Source: Aquarana catesbeiana (taxonomy: Eukaryota; Chordata; Amphibia; Anura; Ranidae). Taken from it: 64,000 nucleotides of DNA. Where the stretch lies: assembly GCF_042186555.1 (NCBI RefSeq), contig NC_133329.1, positions 189,693,206 to 189,757,205 of the forward strand. The letters are read 5' to 3'. Each line of letters opens with the position of its first letter. Within the stretch, counting starts at the first letter, position 1. Below are positions 35,493 to 46,549 of this stretch, one piece after another. The notes under the pieces were generated by a model. That model was given only the letters and a program-made list of their open reading frames with translations. It was not told the origin of the DNA and made no database searches. Both the position numbers and the translations under genes were made by a program.

Positions 35493-35989
35493 CCAGTTGC
35501 CGACCGCCACACACCGATGTACGTTGGCACAATGGCACGGGCAGGCATAAGGGCTTACCTGTACGTCCCTGCCTGCCCGCAGGCGGGGGGTCCAATAGGA
35601 CCCCCCCACTGGTGCCTGGGCAGGCTGATTACCGTCAGGAGCGATCCGAGCTGAGGGGGAGGCCACTGATTCATGGCCACCCCCTCACGATCGCTCCTGG
35701 CGAATGAGAATCTTCCTCTGCTGCTGAAATGTAAACAGCGGCAGAGGAAGTGATATCATCGCTCCTCGTGAAGCCTTTTCGTTACGGCTTCTGAGGAGAG
35801 AAGACATCAAGTAAGTTTGCACCAAACACTACACTTCCAGTAGAACACAAAGGGACACTTTTCACCCCCCAATCACCCCCCGATCACCCCCCTGTACCCC
35901 CTGTCACAGTGACACCAATAGCAGTTTTTTTTTTTTCTGATTATTGCATTGGTGTCATTTTGTGACAGTTATAAGTCGTAGGGCAGTTA

Positions 35990-36360
35990 GTGGTAGGCCT
36001 CTTTAGGTCTAGGGTACCCACCTAACCCCCCCTAATAAAGTTTTAACCCCTTGATCACCCCCCTTTGCCAGTGTTACTAAGCGATCTTTTATCTGATCGC
36101 TGTATTAGTGTCACAGGTGACGCTAGTTAGGCAGGTAAGTATTTAGGTTTGCCATCAGGTGTTTATAGCGTCAGGTACCCCCATATACTACCTTGTAAAG
36201 GTTTTAACCCCCTGATTGCCCCCTAGTTAACCCTTTCACCAGTGATCACCGTATAACTGTTACAGGTGACACTAGTTAGTTAGTTTTTTATAGTGTCAGG
36301 GCACCCCCTGTTTATTACCTAATAAAGGTTTAACCCCCTAATTACCCGGCGGGTGATATA
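35990..36360 (+). repeat. Diverged tandem repeats in the piggyBac 5' region
   Basis: About three diverged copies of a unit containing taaaggttttaaccccctga and cacaggtgacgctagttag. They lie upstream of the transposase and contain no open frame. Confidence 0.6.
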
Positions 36361-36807
36361 AGTTAGGTTTTAGGATCAGATAGGGTCTGCGTCGCCCCAG
36401 GCAGCGTCAGGTTAGTGCCAGTACCTCTAACACCCACGCACGCAGCATACACCTCCCTTAGTGGTATAGTATCTGAATGGATCAATATCTGATCCGATCA
36501 GATCTATACTAGCGTCCCCAGCAGTTTAGGGTTCCCAAAAACGCAGTGTTAGCGGGATCAGCCCAGATACCTGCTAGCACCTGTGTTTTGCCCCTCTGCC
36601 CAGCCCTGCCCAGCCCTCCCAAGTGCAGTATCGATCGATCACTGTCACTTACAAAACACTAAACACATAACTGCAGAGTTCGCAGAGTCAGGCCTGATCC
36701 CTGCGATCGCTAACAGTTTTTTGGTAGCGTTTTGATACAGTTGCTAACAGTCAGGAGCTTTTTTACCTGTGAGTCTCACTACTGTACCACTAAATTTAGA
36801 GCCCAAA

Positions 36808-38723
36808 GTGGCAAATCAAAGGTACAGTAGTGAAGAGGCCTACACGTTTCTGAGCATGACAGATAGTGAAGAGGAAGTTACTCATCTGTCAGATTCAGGC
36901 TCAGAATACGAACCTGTAGACAGTAGCGGCTCCATGACAGATAGCTCAGACGACGGAGTTGTGGTCCCTGCTAAGGTCAGGCGTACCAGACCCCAATCTT
37001 CTTCTGCTGTTGAGGTGCAAGAATCGCAGGGCTCTCATATGGAGCAGAGAAGTTCTAGCGCCGCTATTCCTTCTGGTGAACTGGCAAGCACCAGCGGCCT
37101 AGTACACCCTGGTCGTACATCCAGCAATGCAGTAACACTTGATGACGTGGTGAGTCCCATAAGTGCAGTTCAAGCTGGCGAAGTGGCAAGCACAAGTAGT
37201 GTCCTGCTGCCACTAAGAAGACGAACACAGGCCCGTTGTGCCCATAGTGCCCTTCCTGCTGCATTCGCCAATCCTAATTGAGAACCCACCACTTCTGCAG
37301 CACCCGTACTTCCCCCATTCACTGGCCAACCCGGCATTCAGGTGGAAACAGTTGATTTTATGTCACTTGATTTTTATTCGCTGTGTTTCACAGAAGCTCT
37401 CTATAGATCTATTGTGGACCAAAGCAATTTGTACGCTGGTCAACACATCGCCACTATTCCCCAGTCCTCCCTTGCCAGAGATTGGAAACCAGTTACGGTT
37501 TCTGAATTTAAGATCTTTCTGGGCCTATCCCTCCTCATGGGCATAACCAAAAAGAGTGAGTTGCGGTCATATTGGTCCACTGACCCAATTCACCATATGC
37601 CCGTGTTCTCTGCTTCCATGGCCAGGGCACGATACGAGCAGATTTTGCGGTTCATGCACTTCAACAACAATGAACTCTGTCGTCCTTGTGGAGACCCTGG
37701 ATACGTTCCGCTCTACAAAATTCAGCCCCTCATAAACCACTTCAACCAACGTTTTGCAGACTTGTTTACTCCCCGTCAAGTTGTCTGCGTTGATGAGTCC
37801 TTAATTAAGTTTTCTGGCCGCTTGTCATTCAAACAGTACCTTCCCAGCAAGTATGCCAGATACACGGTCAAGATGTATAAGCTCTGTGACAGGGCCACAG
37901 GCTATACATGTAGTTTTATGGTTTACGAGGGAAGAGATAGTTACGTAGAGCTGACAAACTGCCCTGACTACATAGGAAGCGCTGGCAAGATTGTGTGGGA
38001 CTTGGTGTCACCCTTAATCGGAAAGGGGTACCACTTGTACGTGGACAATTATTACACGAGCGTGCCACTTTTTAGTCACTTGTTTGATAATCAGATTGGA
38101 GCACGTGGCACCGTGCAATCTAATTGCCGAGGCTTTCCCCAGCGGCTTGTAGTTTCTCGTCTTATGCTGGGGGAGAAGAGCCTTCTTGAAGTGTAATAAC
38201 TTGCTCGCTATGAAGTGGAGGGATAATAAGAATGTTTTCGTTCTTACCTCCCTTCATGCAGACACGACTGTCCAAATTATTACGGTGACTGGTGTTGTGG
38301 AGAAACCCCTATGTGTCCACGAATATGTTGGCGCCGTACCTATTTGCCCGTAAGGCCAGATGCTGGTATAAAAAAGTGTCTGTATACTTATTTCAATTGG
38401 CTTTGCTGAACGCTCATGTGCTATACAGAGCTTCAGGACGGACTGGATCCTTCCTTAAATTCCAGGAAGAGATAGTCAGAGACCTTCTGTTTCCAGACGG
38501 TGCTCCATCTCACCTTCTCCAACCAAATGCAGTAAGCCGGCTGCATGAGAGGCATTTTCTTTATGTCCTCCCGAGTACCCCTACCCAACGAACCCCCCAA
38601 AGAAGATGTTGTGTCTGCAGCAAGCGCGGATATAGGCGTGACACCCGCTATTATTGTCCCTCCTGTCCTGACAATCCTGGTCTTTGCATTGGTGAATGTT
38701 TGGTGAACGCTACCATACACTAG
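36808..38723 (+). pseudogene. piggyBac transposase (inactivated)
   Basis: A full-length piggyBac-type DDD transposase in remnants. The likely start (36808) is GTG rather than ATG, before ANQRYSSEEAYTFLSMTDSE. An acidic/Ser-rich N-terminal region ends at an in-frame TGA (37279-37281); the same frame continues through FMSLDFYSLCFTEALYRSIV, the first catalytic Asp in VCVDESLIKFSGR (codon 37792-37794) and the second in YLYVDNYYTS-like HLYVDNYYTSVP (38044-38046). Near 38190 and 38325 the frame shifts. The second shift removes the segment that normally holds the third Asp. The end has the Cys-rich C-terminal domain (CCVCSKRGYRRDTRYYCPSC), which binds the transposon ends, and a TAG at 38721-38723. 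Confidence 0.9.
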
Positions 38724-38839
38724 TTGAGTATTAGCGTAGGGTACAGAATTGCACAGACTAGGCACACTTTCACAGGGTCTCCCAAGATGCCATCGCATTT
38801 TGAGAGACCTGAACAGTTACAAAAGTTACAGTTATAAAA

Positions 38840-38960
38840 AAAAAAAAAATGTAAAAAAAAAAGTAAAAAAAAAAATGCACAAGAAAATATAAAATTAAAA
38901 AAACAAAAATAGTTGTTTTATTGTTCTCTCTCTCTCTATTCTCTCTCTATTGTTCTGCTC
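38840..38960. repeat. A-rich and TCTC microsatellites
   Basis: Poly-A-like runs (38836-38915) followed by a short TC repeat (38923-38950) after the transposase stop. Confidence 0.7.
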
Positions 38961-39217
38961 TTTTTTACTGTATTATATTCTGCAATGTTTTATTGTTATT
39001 ATGTTTTATCATGTTTGCTTTGCAGGTATGTAGTTTTTTTATACTTTACTGTTTACTGTGTTTTATTGTTAACCATTTTTTTGTTTTCAGGTACGCCATT
39101 CAGCTGCAGCTCGGATTTATTTATCTTGACAGCAACAGCTTTTGCTCCCACGATACATAAAGCCGGGACTCCAGCGCTGTCGGAGATGATTTCACCACCA
39201 CAATTAAAAAAAAGAGC

Positions 39218-39306
39218 ATATATGCTGAAGCATGGGGGCAGCAGGGGCGGAGAAGCGATTTGCTCCTACCTTTTGCGGGTGGATGCCCCCATGCTTCAGC
39301 ATATAT
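39218..39306. repeat. Hairpin in the piggyBac 3' region
   Basis: Arms of 23 nt, atatatgctgaagcatgggg gca and its complement, perfectly paired around a 43-nt loop (39241-39283). It probably belongs to the piggyBac family's internal sequence. Confidence 0.85.
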
Positions 39307-40225
39307 ATATATATTTTAGGCACAGGTTGCGTTAAAAAATGTTTTATTTTTTACTATTTTTTTTTGTATTTGCTTTGCAGGTATGGTAAGTCTTATGCCT
39401 TGTACGCACGGTTGGATTTTCCGACGGAAAATGTGCGATCGGAACTTGTTGTTGGAAATTCCAACTGTGTGTGGGCTCCATCGGACTTTTTCCATCGGAT
39501 TTTCCGACACACAAAGTTTGAGAGCAGGCTATAAAATTTTCCGACAACAAAATCCGATCACGTCAATTCCGACCGTGTGTGGCCAATTCCGACGCACAAA
39601 GTGCCACACATGCTCAGAATAAATTCCAAGACGGAACAGCTCAGTCTGGTAAAATTAGCGTTCGGAATCATCCTGATCACATCACATCTGATTCAAAATG
39701 AGTTGTTTTTTTTTGTATTTTTTTCAAGCCTGATCTTTTTTTTGTCAATTTTTTTTTTAAACTCCAGAATATTTTTGGGTGTGTTTTGTGTGTCAAGTTA
39801 CCACAACACCATTATTATCTTGTATTATTTAATCTCAAGGAGATTGCTTGGTGTTGGTGTCTCTTGTTAATTTCACATTGTATTTTAGAAATGTACCTGC
39901 CTCCTCACAAACTGTCCTTTTTGAAGGAAAACACACATAGGCGAGTATAATTGAAACAAAAAATCCTTTATTAAGGGCTCATAACCAAACAAAGAGGTTG
40001 GCAACGCTGGAGAAACAGCAGAGATTGGCGAAGCCTTTGGCCCCCAAGGCACACATCAATTATTTCCAGGCAAAATTGGTGGCCTGAGGAGACCATATAT
40101 AAGGGAGTGCAGTCTGGTCCAGAAGACCAAGAGATCCTGAACAGCAGCAGATGACATGTATGTCCCCAGGCTGTGGTCATACAAGAGCCTGCATCTTTTG
40201 CCAGACCAGACTGAACCCAGGGCCA

Positions 40226-40729
40226 TCACTCTCTGATCTTCCTTCCACGCTTCCTTCCACGCTGTGTCTGTGGTGGTGGAGTTGTGGCAGGAGGAGGAGG
40301 AGGATGGTCCAACTCACACAGGTGGGTTTTGTGTGTGATTTCACCCCTCATCCCCTTAGTTAGTGTTTTGTAAAGAAGGTCCTCACACATGAGGCGTTGG
40401 CCCTCCTGCATGCCCTGCAGTTTTGTGGCAGCCATGGAGGCAAAGGCCTCTTCAGGAGTGGGGAAGGCTCTGAGGGATGCAGAAGCCTCCTGAATCAGCC
40501 TGAGTGCTGAATCCTGCACGTTACTCCCCTTCCTGGGTCTTTTGGTTGGAAGGCGGAGGGGAGGAACCTGCGATTCTGTCAGGCTCCTACTGGGCCCGGC
40601 CTTCTCCTGGCTGCCACTTAGCCCTGCCTCCTCCTGGCTGCCACTAACCCACGCCTCCTCCTGGCTGCCACATTCCACAGCCTCCTCCTGTGTGCCACAT
40701 TCCACAGCCTCCTCCTGGCTGAGGTCTTC
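40226..40729 (-). pseudogene. Harbinger B MADF-domain protein, exon 2
   Basis: Minus-strand second coding exon, starting after the acceptor catacacag at 40730. Near its beginning a 27-bp unit is repeated about five times, giving SQEEAVECG, SQEEAWVSG, SQEEAGLSG and SQEKAGPSR. Copies A and C have only a single SQE here. The rest (FASMAATKLQGMQEGQRLMC, then HPPPPPATTPPP and GRKRGRKIRE) parallels copy C with a shorter proline tract. The frame is open to TGA at the 40226 end. Confidence 0.8.
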
Positions 40730-40997
40730 CTGTGTATGAAAAAGGGACATAGGTTTAGTTTTTTATTCATCAATCACACACAATTTTCATCTCATGACTG
40801 TTGCAAATTGAATGTTAACAAATATAACAGACTATAATTCTGAGCCCAGCATTTTTCATTCTTGTCCCAATTTTTTGTGCCCACTACTGCCTATTGATAT
40901 GTCAAACACTTTATGAAATCAGCAATTAGTGATCATAAATAACATCTAGTAAACATCATTTATTTATTGACCAGAAATCTGTAGAAGAATGCTATAC

Positions 40998-41383
40998 CTG
41001 GCTCCAGCTGGGCTCCTCCACTTCTTCCTGGCTGGAAGTCCCAGGTTGGACATCGGAAGCCTCAGCTGGGGTGACAGAAATCGCAGTCTCTCATAGTACC
41101 ACAGCCTGGGGACGTCATCTGCTGCAGCTCTGGATCTCTCGGAATCCGTGACCTTCTTGCGCTCCCTAAGATAAGTGCTCCTCAGGCCACCAATTTTGGC
41201 TTTTAAATAGGGGATGGTTGCCGTGGGGACCACCGGCTTCACCAACTCCAGCAGTTTCTCCAGCGCTGCTTGCCTCTTTTGTTTATTATTGTATTGGGGT
41301 TGTTTGATCTGCCACAGACAGGGCAACTCCCTGTATTTGTCTATGAACAGGGGGAGGAAGTTGTGGTCATTGAAGCCATCCAT
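40998..41383 (-). pseudogene. Harbinger B MADF-domain protein, exon 1
   Basis: Minus strand; ATG at 41381-41383, just after a splice acceptor, gives MDGFNDHNFLPLFIDKYREL and PCLWQIKQPQYNNKQKRQAA, a complete MADF domain start, then GGLRSTYLRERKKVTDSERS and PRLWYYERLRFL. Toward the donor (near 40998) the frame differs from that of copies A and C, so a frameshift lies around 41040-41100. This is the least damaged MADF N-terminus of the three copies. Function inferred: DNA-binding partner of the transposase. Confidence 0.82.
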
Positions 41384-41668
41384 TTTATCTGCAAGACACA
41401 AGACAAACCCTAATGTCAGGCGAAACTCTCCTAATCTTGTCACAATATAGGCCTCAATCTAGAAGCAGTATAGGCCCAAGTTTAAATCTTACCTTCGTTA
41501 TCACGATCGCCGCCTCCGATACTCCTTCCTCCGCTCACAGTTTGTACGTACTACGCACGCGTGTTACGCTTTATATACACTGCGCATGCGTGAAACTCCA
41601 CCAGCCCCTGATGTTCTTTCTAGTCTATTCCCCGCCCCTTCTCATTCGGCGCAGTGGGGGAAGAGCAC
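41384..41668. promoter_or_regulatory. Bidirectional promoter of MADF and Myb-like genes (B)
   Basis: The 285-bp gap between the divergent start codons holds a minus-strand TATAAAG (complement of 41569-41575), a non-coding MADF 5' exon ending at a donor (gaag/gtaaga, complement around 41491), and a GC-rich stretch toward the Myb-like ATG. The same layout is kept in copy C. Confidence 0.6.
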
Positions 41669-42009
41669 ATGGTGGAGACACAGCAGGTGCGTGCTAATTA
41701 CAGCAACGAGGAGGAGGAAAGCCTGGAGCCAGAAACGTCCCGATCCCGGAGGAGACGATTTAAGGCCTCAAATATGTCCTTTGGGGAGATGTTGGAGATG
41801 GTCGACATACTGAAGAGGGCCGACAATGACAGGAAGTATGGACCTTACCCCAACCCCAATGTCAGAAAGGCCAAGATCATGGCGAAAGTGGTCAAAAGTC
41901 TGCACCGGAATTTTGGGGTACGACGATCCAAGGATCAACTCAGGAGGGTCGGACCTCAAATTAAGGGAGCACGAGCAGTACAGAATGATCAGGAGAGTGC
42001 TGTAAAAAA
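41669..42009 (+). pseudogene. Harbinger B Myb/SANT-like protein, exon 1
   Basis: Plus strand; ATG at 41669 gives MVETQQVRANYSNEEEESLE, then SRSRRRRFKASNMSFGEMLE and YGPYPNPNVRKAKIMAKVVK and SLHRNFGVRRSKDQLRR. This is a Myb/SANT-like trihelix domain of the kind found in the accessory protein of Harbinger elements and in the host NAIF1 family. A 5-nt deletion near 41943 removes the RWSDLK segment kept in copy C and shifts the frame before the donor (aaaaa/gtaagt at 42010). Confidence 0.78.
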
Positions 42010-42854
42010 GTAAGTAGTTGTCCTGTGTTCCTAATCTTTATTTTTCTTACGTTCATGCTGCTCCATGTGCTTTTCTTAACTGTTGTACAGTTTAAAATGG
42101 CAACTTTCATGTTCATGGGCACATTATTCGTTCGTATCAAACATTTTTCGTTCGGCCTAGAAAACACCATTGTTTTGGCCTGTTGTGGAAATTTTATATT
42201 AATGTGTTGTCATAAGTCTCCCAGTGTGTGTTCAACCACAGCCCGCTCTAAAGAGCTGACTGCGGCAGATCGACGCTGGCTGAGACCTGTTAGGTAGTGG
42301 AAAACTTCCTGGTGTTTGGAGAGAGGGGTTTGCAGAGAGAGGACATGTCCGCCAGCAAAAGGGCCCCTGTGCAATGCACAGAACGATCATCTGGTGTTCG
42401 TATGAAACATTGTTCGGTCGGCCTAGAAAACACCATTGTTTTGGGCATATACATTTGAATACATTTTTGCTAGCCTACTTCTCTTAAAATAATTTTGTTG
42501 TGTAGATGGGTTTGTAACTAGAATGAAATGCAAACTAGATTCTATGTAAGGAGAGGACACTCAGCAGCTGTTTAAACATCTGGACACTGAAGCACTAGTG
42601 TGGGATACCAGAACACCCTTTTTTATTAGGGGGTCCTACACATGTGCTCCAGTGTATACTATAGGGGTGTCTCCATCTGTGAAGCTTGTACAAAACAGGT
42701 AAGTATTCAAGCTTGACAAAGGACAAAAATATTTCTTTATCTTGGAACTCTGCCAAAACAGACAATTGTACCCCACTTCCAAGCAATGTTTCATATTCCT
42801 ATTTCTGCCATGAAATATTTGTGTGCTAAGTATAGCATTTTTTTTTTTACATAG
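42010..42854 (+). other. Intron 1 of the Myb-like gene (B)
   Basis: No coding features. A segment of about 48 bp around cggcctagaaaacaccattg occurs at 42153-42174 and again at 42418-42440, whereas copy C has it once, so a local duplication or deletion has occurred. Copy C has about 500 bp of other sequence at this place. Confidence 0.6.
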
Positions 42855-42978
42855 GGGAGAAAAGTCTCGGAGGACACCACTCATCTGAGGAGACAACAGA
42901 CCCCCCACCTCAGGAAGAAGGAAGAAAGCCAACAGGAGGAGGAGGAGGGAGACGTAATCGAAATAGTCATCACAACAG
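42855..42978 (+). pseudogene. Harbinger B Myb-like protein, exon 2
   Basis: Short exon after acceptor tttacatag, coding an acidic linker rich in Glu (copy C reads SSEETRDPPPLEKGE), ending at a consensus donor acag/gtgagt. Matches 62882-63008 in copy C. Confidence 0.65.
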
Positions 42979-43065
42979 GTGAGTGTCTGCGATCACAGGC
43001 TTAGGTAAGAGATGGATGCCGGCATATTTATAATACATGGTGTGTTTTTGTTTCTATATTTTTAG

Positions 43066-43223
43066 GTGATCGTGATGTTGTGGATGAAGGACATTTCACC
43101 AGTGAAAGTGCCCAGATCGGGGAGATAATGGGGTGTAATAGGGACTTGGAAAACATCCAGAAAAACATCAATGATGTTCAAAACAAAATGAAGAACATCA
43201 TTGATGTTTTAGGGAGAGTTTAA
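43066..43223 (+). pseudogene. Harbinger B Myb-like protein, exon 3
   Basis: Final exon after acceptor tttttag: DRDVVDEGHFTSESAQIGEI, then NRDLENIQKNINDVQNKMKN and IIDVLGRV before TAA. The end is likely a coiled coil for oligomerisation. The DNA coding NINDVQNKMKNIIDV is itself a palindrome (43163-43209), the third of the conserved hairpins. This is the only copy with the complete C-terminus. Confidence 0.75.
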
Positions 43224-43328
43224 AACAATTCCAAATTCCCTTCCCTTTTTTGTGCTTTTTGGAATCTAAAAATTTCTCACATTTTTTAACATATTCTTGA
43301 AAAGCCAAATTTGGAAGATGCACAGTGT

Positions 43329-43479
43329 GTCAACATGTGCTATCTGCCATCACGGGAGATCAATGTATGCGTTTTGGGGGTGCAACCTCTTCCTCAATAA
43401 TAAAGTAGCTGAGAGGAAGGGGTTGCACCCATAAAACACGTCCCTTGATCCCCCGTGATAGCAGCTAGCACATGTTGAC
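43329..43479. repeat. Palindrome 2 of Harbinger B
   Basis: Arms gtcaacatgtgctatctgcc and complement around ttcctcaataataaagtagc. Equivalent to 22220-22357 in copy A. Confidence 0.85.
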
Positions 43480-43866
43480 ATTCAATAATTTGTGTGCATC
43501 TTCAAAATTTGGCTTTTCCAGGAGTGACATCACCCCATCTGAACGCAATATCAAACACAGTTTATAAATACTCATGTCTGATATTGCCTTCATTTTATAA
43601 CAAAGTTGAACTTTGTAAGTTCCAGATTTGTGTATTTCTTGTTGGTTTTAAACATGCCTGTTTTACCTTAAATGGACATTTCTACTTTTATTAATGTGAC
43701 CAAAAAATTGTTATACAACAAACATGTTGGTTTGTTTTAAAAACCTTTTATAAATGCACATATGATTGTGCTGGTATTAAAAAGATTGATTATCAAGAAT
43801 GTGTGGATTATTGTTTCAATGCTCGAAAACTTTTGTTGTGGTAAAATTGCGGTTTTCTGTGACAAT

Positions 43867-43970
43867 TTCCTAAGGGCAAATCCACTTTGCACTACAAGTG
43901 CCGTTTCAGTGCAATCTCTCAAGTGCACTTGTAGTGTAAAGTGTCTCTGCCTTTAGTAAATAACACCCAA
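43867..43970. repeat. Palindrome 1 of Harbinger B
   Basis: Arms of cactttgcactacaagtgc type, as in copies A and C, lying next to the transposase 3' side. Confidence 0.85.
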
Positions 43971-44443
43971 TAGTGCTTTCGAATGTTACACAATCATGCC
44001 ATTTTCAGGACTATACACATTTCAGTCAGGGTCAGTTAAAAGAAAGACAAGCAGTAATAAATGTCAGCAAATATTTTAGTAGGTAAACTAATTTTTTTAT
44101 TGAAAAAAAGGCTCATGCCGCGTACACACGGTCGGACTTTCCGGCATACTTGGTCCGGCGGACCAGAGTGTGCCGGACAATCCGCCCGTGTGTGGGCGGC
44201 GGCGGACTTTTCCGGCGGACTTCTTCCCAAAAGCCCGCCGGACCTAGATTTGAAACAAGTTTTAAATCTTTCCGTAGGACTCAGTTTCGGGCGGAAAGTC
44301 CGCTCGTGTGTGTGCTGGTCCGACGGAAAGCCCGCTCGTGTGTAGGCTGGTCCGACGGACCAGATACGTTGCGAGGGCAGGGTATTGCATCTCACGCTCT
44401 CTGCAATAGGAAAAACAAATTTTCCTATTGCGGTGAGCGCGGT

Positions 44444-45470
44444 GCATGCCAGGCCCTTAGGTCTGGTATGGATTATAAAGGGAACCCCCTACGCCGAAAA
44501 AACGGCGTGGGGTCCCCCCTAAAATCCATACCAGACCCCGATCCGAGCACACAGCCTGGCCGGTCAAGAAAGGGGGTGGGGACGAGCGAGCGCCCCCCCC
44601 CTCCTGAACCGTACCAGGCCGCATGCCCTCAACATGGGGGGTGGGTGCTTTGGGGGAGGGGGCGCCCTGCGGGGCCCCCCCACCCCAAAGCACCTTGTCC
44701 CCATGTTGATGAGGACAAGGGCCTCTTCCCGACAACCCTGGCCGTTGGTTGTCGGGGTCTGCGGGCGGGGGCTTATCGGAATCTGGGAGCCCCCTTTAAT
44801 AAGGGGGCCCCCAGATCCCGGCCCCCCACCCTATGTGAATGAGTATGGGGTACATGGTACCCCTACCCATTCACCTAGGGAAAAAGTGTAAGTAATAAAA
44901 CACACTACACAGGTTTTTAAAATATTTTATTAAACAGCTCGGGGGGGGGGGAATCTTCCTCCGGCTTCGGGGGTCTTCTTCCGGCTTCGGGGGTCCCTCC
45001 GCTTCATCTTCTCCCGGCGTCCGGTTGGTTCTTCTCCGCTCTCTTCTCCCGGTGTTCCTGTTCTTCGGCCGGCTCCTCTGCTGTCTTCAAGTAGCTCTCT
45101 TGCCAGCAGAGATCCGGACTTTTGGGCTTCTGGGCTTCTCTTCCCCAGATGTTGACACGACGCTCTCTCCTGCTGGACTGCTCTCCGAGGGCTGCGTTGT
45201 GACTTATATAGGTGGAGACCCCGCCCCCTTTTGATGTCACAGTCCCTGGGCATGCTGGGACTGTGACGTTTTAGGGGGCGTGGTCACTGGGTGATGTTGA
45301 CCACGCCCCCTAAAACGTCACAGTCCCAGCATGCCCACCCCCTTTCCTGACCGGCCAGGCTGCGTGCTCGGATCGGGGTCTGGTATGGATTTTAGGGGGG
45401 ACCCCACGCCGTTTTTTCGGCGTAGGGGGTTCCCTTTATAATCCATACCAGACCTAAGGGCCTGGTATGC
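44444..45470. repeat. Inverted-repeat unit inside the MITE
   Basis: Arms of about 137 bp (44444-44581 and 45334-45470) sharing aggcccttaggtctggtatg and cgccgaaaaaacggcgtggg with their complements. The interior is about 750 bp, including pieces also found at 29180-29580. It may be a separate nested foldback element. Confidence 0.8.
45249..45335. repeat. Perfect 38-bp hairpin
   Basis: Arm 45249-45286 starts ggcatgctgggactgtgacg and arm 45298-45335 is its exact complement, with an 11-nt loop (ctgggtgatgt). Confidence 0.93.
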
Positions 45471-45788
45471 CCCGCGACGGGGCTCGCAAGGTGTCAATCT
45501 CGCCGATAAAAGCGGCAAGATTGACATCCTTTTCTAGTCCCGTCGCACCTGAGTCACGTTCAAAATGAACGGACTTGTCCGTGTGTGGGCAAGTCCGTTC
45601 ATTCTGAAAGTCCGCCGGAACTCCGGCGAAAGTCCGTCGGAAAGACGGGCGGACTTAGCCCGCCGGAAAGTCCGGGTGTGTGTGGGCAAGTCCGTCCGTT
45701 TTAAAGTCCGGCGCACCTGGCGGACAAAGTCCGTCAGAAAGTGTGCCGGACCAAGTAGGATAGAAAGTCCGACCGTGTGTACGCGGCA

Positions 45789-46549
45789 TCAGACATTGTC
45801 TGGCATATTGATGGCCCCCCTACCCGCAAAGTATTCAAGGTGTCTAGGACGGACCTCGCGGGCACTCAGGGGGGGCAAGCCAGGACGGCCAGCCTCAAGC
45901 GCCATCAGGTTTGGTTCATTTACATGAATTCCGGCCTCAGGCCCCACTGAGGCAGCATAGTTGGCAGAATTTCGCCTTAAAAAGTTGTGGAGAACACAGC
46001 ATGCCAGGATGATATGATTCGGTTTATACTCTGCCATGTGTATGGGTGTAAGAAATAGGTGGAACCGGCTGGCCATGATTCCAAATGTGTTCTCCACCAC
46101 TCTTCTGGCTCTGGCCAGCCGGTAATTAAAAACCCTCTGGTCCGGGGTGAGGGTCCTTATCGGAAATGGCCACATAAGATGGTCCCCCAGCGCAAATGCT
46201 TCATCCGCAAGGAAGACGAATGGGAGTCCTTCCACATTGTCTTCTGGAGGTGGCAAGTCCAAGCTGCCTTTCTGGAGACGCCTGTAGAACTCCGTCTGGG
46301 CGATGACTCCACCATCTGACATCCAGCCATTCTTCCCCACGTCCACATACAGAAACTCATAAGTAGCCAACACCACCGCCAACATCACAATACTATTGAA
46401 CCCCTTATAGTTGTAATAGTATGACCCCGAGTTGGGTGGTGGGGCGATGTGGACGTGTTTCCCATCAATTGCCCCTCCGCAGTTAGGAAAGTCCCACCGC
46501 TGGCAAAGTGGGAGGCCACAGTCTGCCATTCCTGCGGGTTGGAAGGAAA
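45789..46549 (-). pseudogene. Harbinger B transposase exon 2 (DDE domain)
   Basis: Minus strand. Starts after acceptor ccacag (complement at 46550). One C is missing relative to copy A near 46505, shifting the frame; beyond it the domain is open: CGGAIDGKHVHIAPPPNSGS, FLYVDVGKNGWMSDGG and RARRVVENTFGIMASRF carry the Asp, Asp and Glu. The final residues NMPDNV end at a TGA created at the MITE insertion point. Without the MITE the frame would run further than in copy A. Confidence 0.85.

Larger units (their letters stand above)
44116..45788. mobile_element. Harbinger-type non-autonomous element (MITE)
   Basis: A 1673-bp element with terminal repeats TGCCGCGTACACACGGTCGG at the left and its complement at the right, flanked by TCA (44113-44115 and 45789-45791). 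Subterminal DNA on both sides is packed with variants of ggcggac and tccgccgg. No transposase is encoded; the termini resemble Harbinger A-C, so it may have been mobilised by a related transposase. It inserted at the very 3' end of the copy B transposase frame, whose TGA stop overlaps the target duplication. Confidence 0.9.

Noticed and set aside
35493..35800. Stem-loop-rich piggyBac left end as a structured RNA
   Set aside because: Short palindromes such as cctgcctgcccgcaggcggg fit transposon end structure; no evidence for an RNA gene.
44150..44842. 230-codon plus-strand frame within the MITE
   Set aside because: Crosses the MITE subterminal repeats and an inverted-repeat arm; composition-driven, with no homology recognised.
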